This document shows positions 60,893 through 64,000 of a DNA stretch of 64,000 bases, piece by piece. The first letter of the stretch is position 1, and each line of letters starts with the position of its first letter. The notes beneath the pieces were generated by a model. That model made no database searches, was not told the DNA's origin, and saw nothing but the letters and a program-made list of their open reading frames with translations. The stretch covers positions 1 through 64,000 of the forward strand of contig JADGAR010000006.1 in assembly GCA_015231915.1 (NCBI GenBank), read 5' to 3'. The position numbers and the translations under genes are program-made. The DNA is from Magnetococcales bacterium. Lineage in GTDB: Bacteria; Pseudomonadota; Magnetococcia; Magnetococcales; Magnetaquicoccaceae.

Positions 60893-63387
60893 GGCTCGCC
60901 TCCTGCCACGGCCAGTTCTTCCAGCAAAGTGCGCGCCGCTTTGTTCTCCGGGTCCTCCTCCAGGATTCGCCCGAAAGTCCGCGCCGCCGCCTCCCGTTGT
61001 CCCAACTCCAGATAGAGCCGTCCCAGCTTCATCATGGTCAAGAAATCCTTGCGCACCACCTTGAGATAATCCTCGAAGACGCCCACCGCCCCTTGGCCAT
61101 CCCCGGTCAGGCGCAACAGCTCGGCAAAATAGGGCACATGGAAGAACGACACCTCCGACAACCGCCTGGAGACCGCCAGGGCGGTCAGCAGGTCATGCCC
61201 CTGGAGCGCGATGGTGAACAGGCGTTGCAGGCTCTCCGGCAGCAAAATCGGCAGCGTCACCTGGCGGTAATGGCGCATGGCCGTTTCCGGCTGTCGTTCC
61301 ATCTCCGCCAGATAGCCGCGGATCAGATGCAGGTACTCGCCCCGCTCCGGCAGCGCGCTTTGCTCCAACCCGTCGCCGAAGCGCCGCAGCCGTTCCGTTT
61401 CCCTGGTGCGGAACAGGGCGGCTGCCTTGGCGCGCACCATCAGCGGGGAACTCTGCTGGGCCAGGATGTAGTGCTTGTAGTCGTGCTCGGTTTGTGTCAT
61501 CGATGCGGCAAAGGCGCTCTCCAGTTCCAGCATGCCGGCGCGGATGGCGGGCGGGAAATCGTCGATCGTCTGGCCCCGCCGGTCGAGAAACACCCGATAT
61601 CGACCGGGCTGCTTGTCCTGGCGCCATTGCTGGAGCAGGGATTTGCCATCGGGACGGGGTTTTTCCTCCTCCAGGCGGGAGCGGACGCGCTGCCGCGCCG
61701 CGTCGAGCAGCCGGATCAGCGAGACGGCGTTGTCCCGGTAGATGGTATAATAATCGCGGCCCGCCTTTTCGATCTCCGCGTCGCTCCACTCCCGGTCCCT
61801 GTCCGGGCGGCTCAGCTTCAGCAAAGCGGCCAGGCCCCAGCGTTTGACCAGCCGGCTCTCCTCGCGCAACTCCTCGTCGAGGGTCTGCTCGATGGCGTCC
61901 ATGCGCCGCTTGTATTTGAAATCGGGCTTCTTGCCCTTGCGACCGAACAGGCCGTCGTTGCAGGCCAGCCCCTCGGTGGCCAGATCCCGGACCCGGACCA
62001 CCCGTGCCCGCATCCGGTTGAGTTCCTCCTCCATGGCCTGGCAGTGGGCGACGCGGGTGGCGGCACTCTCCTCCGGGAGCGAAGCCTCCAGCAGCGCCCT
62101 TGCCGATCCCTCTCCGGCGGGGGGGGCGAGTTCCTCCCAGGGCAGGTGCGCCACCCCGTCGATGCGGGCAGCGGAGAGGGCCGGATTGATCAGGCGGCAA
62201 CCCCGATCCGCCGCGTATCCCGCCAGGGCGGCCAGGCTGGGAATGGCATTGAGAAAATCGTAGCGGGTCTCCGCCATCCAGCCGCCGTAGGTTTCCACCA
62301 TCAGGTCGCCGCGGGCGATATAGGGGCCGATGGACTGCTCCACGCTCCCGGCCACATGGGTGAACCCCTCGCGGCTGAAGCACAGGTCGAATCCCGCCAG
62401 CACCACCCGCTCGAATCCCATGTCGATGGCCACCCCCAGGGCCTGATGCCCCACGGTGATGCCGGGATAGTTGACCACCAGCGGATTCCGCGCCGACTCC
62501 CAGGGCAGCAGCCCCCCCATGTAGACCCCGCGCCCCCGCCACTGACCCAACAACGCAGGGTTGAGATGATACATGTTGACCAGCAGACTCCGCTGCCAAA
62601 AGGGCAGGATCCCCTTGCTCTGATGGAAGATGACATCGTGGGGGTCGATGGCAAAGAAGAGATCCGGCTCGATCCCTGCCTGACGCAGATGGTCGGCCAC
62701 CCGCGCCACGGCCAGGACCACGATCCGATCCCGGTGGGCGACGATCCAGGGAAAGCTCTCCGGCAACGAGGGACCGCCGGCGAGCAGAACTGCGGTACGA
62801 CCCTGAAACCGACCGGACAGAACCGACACCGGAGTGCGGTTCTCGCTGAGATTCTCCAGGCATTTCACCATGAAGACCCGGTTGCCGATCTCCTGGTTCA
62901 CCTGCAGCCGGTATTGACCCAGCGCGGTTTCCAGGCCGTTGTACATGGCCACGTATCCGTCATGCTGTCCGTCCATGACGGCCAGGGATTGGACCGGATA
63001 GACCTGTCCGAGATAAAAATAGTCCTTGAGGGAGAGTGTTTCGGCGTCGTTCGCCCAGGCATCGGGCGGGCACAGGGTCACCCATGGGGGGAGTTCGGCG
63101 GGCAGGATCGCCTCTTCGGTCAGGCGGGCGATCAGTTCCGGGAACTCCAGAAAAACGAAGCGCGAACCCTCCGGTCGCTTGCGCTTCACGACCCAGTCCA
63201 CCAGCAGGCCGGAATCGGTGCCCGCCACCAGAAAAAGGGACTCGGTCTTGGCGAAGAGTTCGGAGAACTGCTGCCCGAACAGCGTGTCCGACCCCACCCT
63301 GGAAAAGGCTTCCTGGTTGACCTCGGGGAGATAGCGTTCCCCGAAGCGGTTCATGAGAAACGAACCGAATGGCTTGTCATTCGTCAT
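60889..63387 (-). CDS. Motility-associated (Maf) glycosyltransferase-like protein, DUF115/MptE-like
   Basis: GRTAVLLAGGPSLPESFPWIVAHRDRIVVLAVARVADHLRQAGIEPDLFFAIDPHD; C-terminal TPR-like region. Confidence 0.85.
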   Translation of the reverse strand: MTNDKPFGSFLMNRFGERYLPEVNQEAFSRVGSDTLFGQQFSELFAKTESLFLVAGTDSGLLVDWVVKRKRPEGSRFVFLEFPELIARLTEEAILPAELPPWVTLCPPDAWANDAETLSLKDYFYLGQVYPVQSLAVMDGQHDGYVAMYNGLETALGQYRLQVNQEIGNRVFMVKCLENLSENRTPVSVLSGRFQGRTAVLLAGGPSLPESFPWIVAHRDRIVVLAVARVADHLRQAGIEPDLFFAIDPHDVIFHQSKGILPFWQRSLLVNMYHLNPALLGQWRGRGVYMGGLLPWESARNPLVVNYPGITVGHQALGVAIDMGFERVVLAGFDLCFSREGFTHVAGSVEQSIGPYIARGDLMVETYGGWMAETRYDFLNAIPSLAALAGYAADRGCRLINPALSAARIDGVAHLPWEELAPPAGEGSARALLEASLPEESAATRVAHCQAMEEELNRMRARVVRVRDLATEGLACNDGLFGRKGKKPDFKYKRRMDAIEQTLDEELREESRLVKRWGLAALLKLSRPDRDREWSDAEIEKAGRDYYTIYRDNAVSLIRLLDAARQRVRSRLEEEKPRPDGKSLLQQWRQDKQPGRYRVFLDRRGQTIDDFPPAIRAGMLELESAFAASMTQTEHDYKHYILAQQSSPLMVRAKAAALFRTRETERLRRFGDGLEQSALPERGEYLHLIRGYLAEMERQPETAMRHYRQVTLPILLPESLQRLFTIALQGHDLLTALAVSRRLSEVSFFHVPYFAELLRLTGDGQGAVGVFEDYLKVVRKDFLTMMKLGRLYLELGQREAAARTFGRILEEDPENKAARTLLEELAVAGGEP

Positions 63388-63460
63388 GGGCGGTCTGGCC
63401 TTCCTGCACGCAGAGGGTGAGAACTCACCGCACCCCAAGCAATTTTCCGGCCATTTTTGA

Positions 63461-64000
63461 TTACGGCGTGGGCAGATGAATGGTGGCGCGCACCTCGTTG
63501 CCGCGCCCGAGATATTCGATGTGATCGAAGCTGAGCATGTTGGCCATGGCGATGCCGCGACCGTGGCTGTGGAAGGCGCGGGCCGGGTCGATGCTCAGAA
63601 AGCCACGCCAATCGAAGCCTGCGCCCTCGTCCCGGATCCGGAAAACGATCTGCCCCCGGGTCCGTTCGAACGCGACGGTGGCGCTCCTGCCGCGATACTC
63701 CGGCAAATCCAGCCGGCGATGCACCTCGGGATACCACCCCTCCTCGGCCTGCAAACGACTCTTGTCCTCGTAGGTCAGGCCCAGGTTGCCGTGTTCGACG
63801 GCATTGAGCATCAATTCGGTCAAACCGATCACACACCGCTCCGGATCCGGACAGGCCCTGGACAACAACACCACCAAGCCATAGACATCATCCAGGGTCC
63901 GGAAGCGAAAACGGCCATTCTCCAGCAAGGAGAGGCTGCCGATGGTCTTGTCGATCTCGGCCCGCAGGGAGCGCGTCATGCGGGATTCCCGCAAGGCGGC
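63461..64000 (-). CDS. ATP-binding protein with RsbW-like HATPase domain; 5' end beyond window
   Basis: VIGLTELMLNAVEHGNLGLTYEDK...IRDEGAGFDWRGFLSIDPARAFHSHGRGIAMANMLSFD; frame open to window edge. Confidence 0.8.
   Translation of the reverse strand, partial: AALRESRMTRSLRAEIDKTIGSLSLLENGRFRFRTLDDVYGLVVLLSRACPDPERCVIGLTELMLNAVEHGNLGLTYEDKSRLQAEEGWYPEVHRRLDLPEYRGRSATVAFERTRGQIVFRIRDEGAGFDWRGFLSIDPARAFHSHGRGIAMANMLSFDHIEYLGRGNEVRATIHLPTP

Noticed and set aside
60823-63420. 865-aa plus-strand ORF
   Set aside because: Antisense to the Maf gene.

Overview
GC-rich, densely coded proteobacterial chromosomal window. Gene content (many TPR/SEL1 proteins, several MCPs, PilT/PilU paralogues, Maf-type flagellin glycosylation genes) is compatible with a magnetotactic or Magnetococcales-like lineage, but that taxonomic guess is weak inference. 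Housekeeping loci recognised from the translations: topB-like topoisomerase, gap, alaC-like aminotransferase, hom, RpfE/ApgM-like mutase, recJ, nadK, folE2, proS, parC, recA, pilT and two pilU-like genes, plus tRNA-Glu(CTC). Signalling and surface loci: two MCPs, a hybrid histidine kinase / REC-kinase / NarL-type regulator chain overlapping a TPR-OGT-like glycosyltransferase, two FlgO-like lipoproteins, and a nucleotide-sugar/Maf cluster at the right end. Two accessory patches stand out. Patch A (about 29.2-31.8 kb) has an AAA ATPase followed by a frameshifted, shortened DUF4276-like remnant, and an MNT nucleotidyltransferase whose HEPN partner is cut after about 15 codons and joined to a duplicated parC 3' end. 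Patch B (about 44.0-49.3 kb) has an AAA ATPase plus PD-(D/E)XK-like two-gene operon, a TIR-NACHT STAND protein with an AT-rich C-terminal region, and a second orphan MNT gene. The best candidate for an undescribed system is the ATPase + PD-(D/E)XK pair (44047-45584). The repeated loss of toxin/effector partners is the most unusual evolutionary pattern. All family assignments come from reading motifs by eye; no database search was run.
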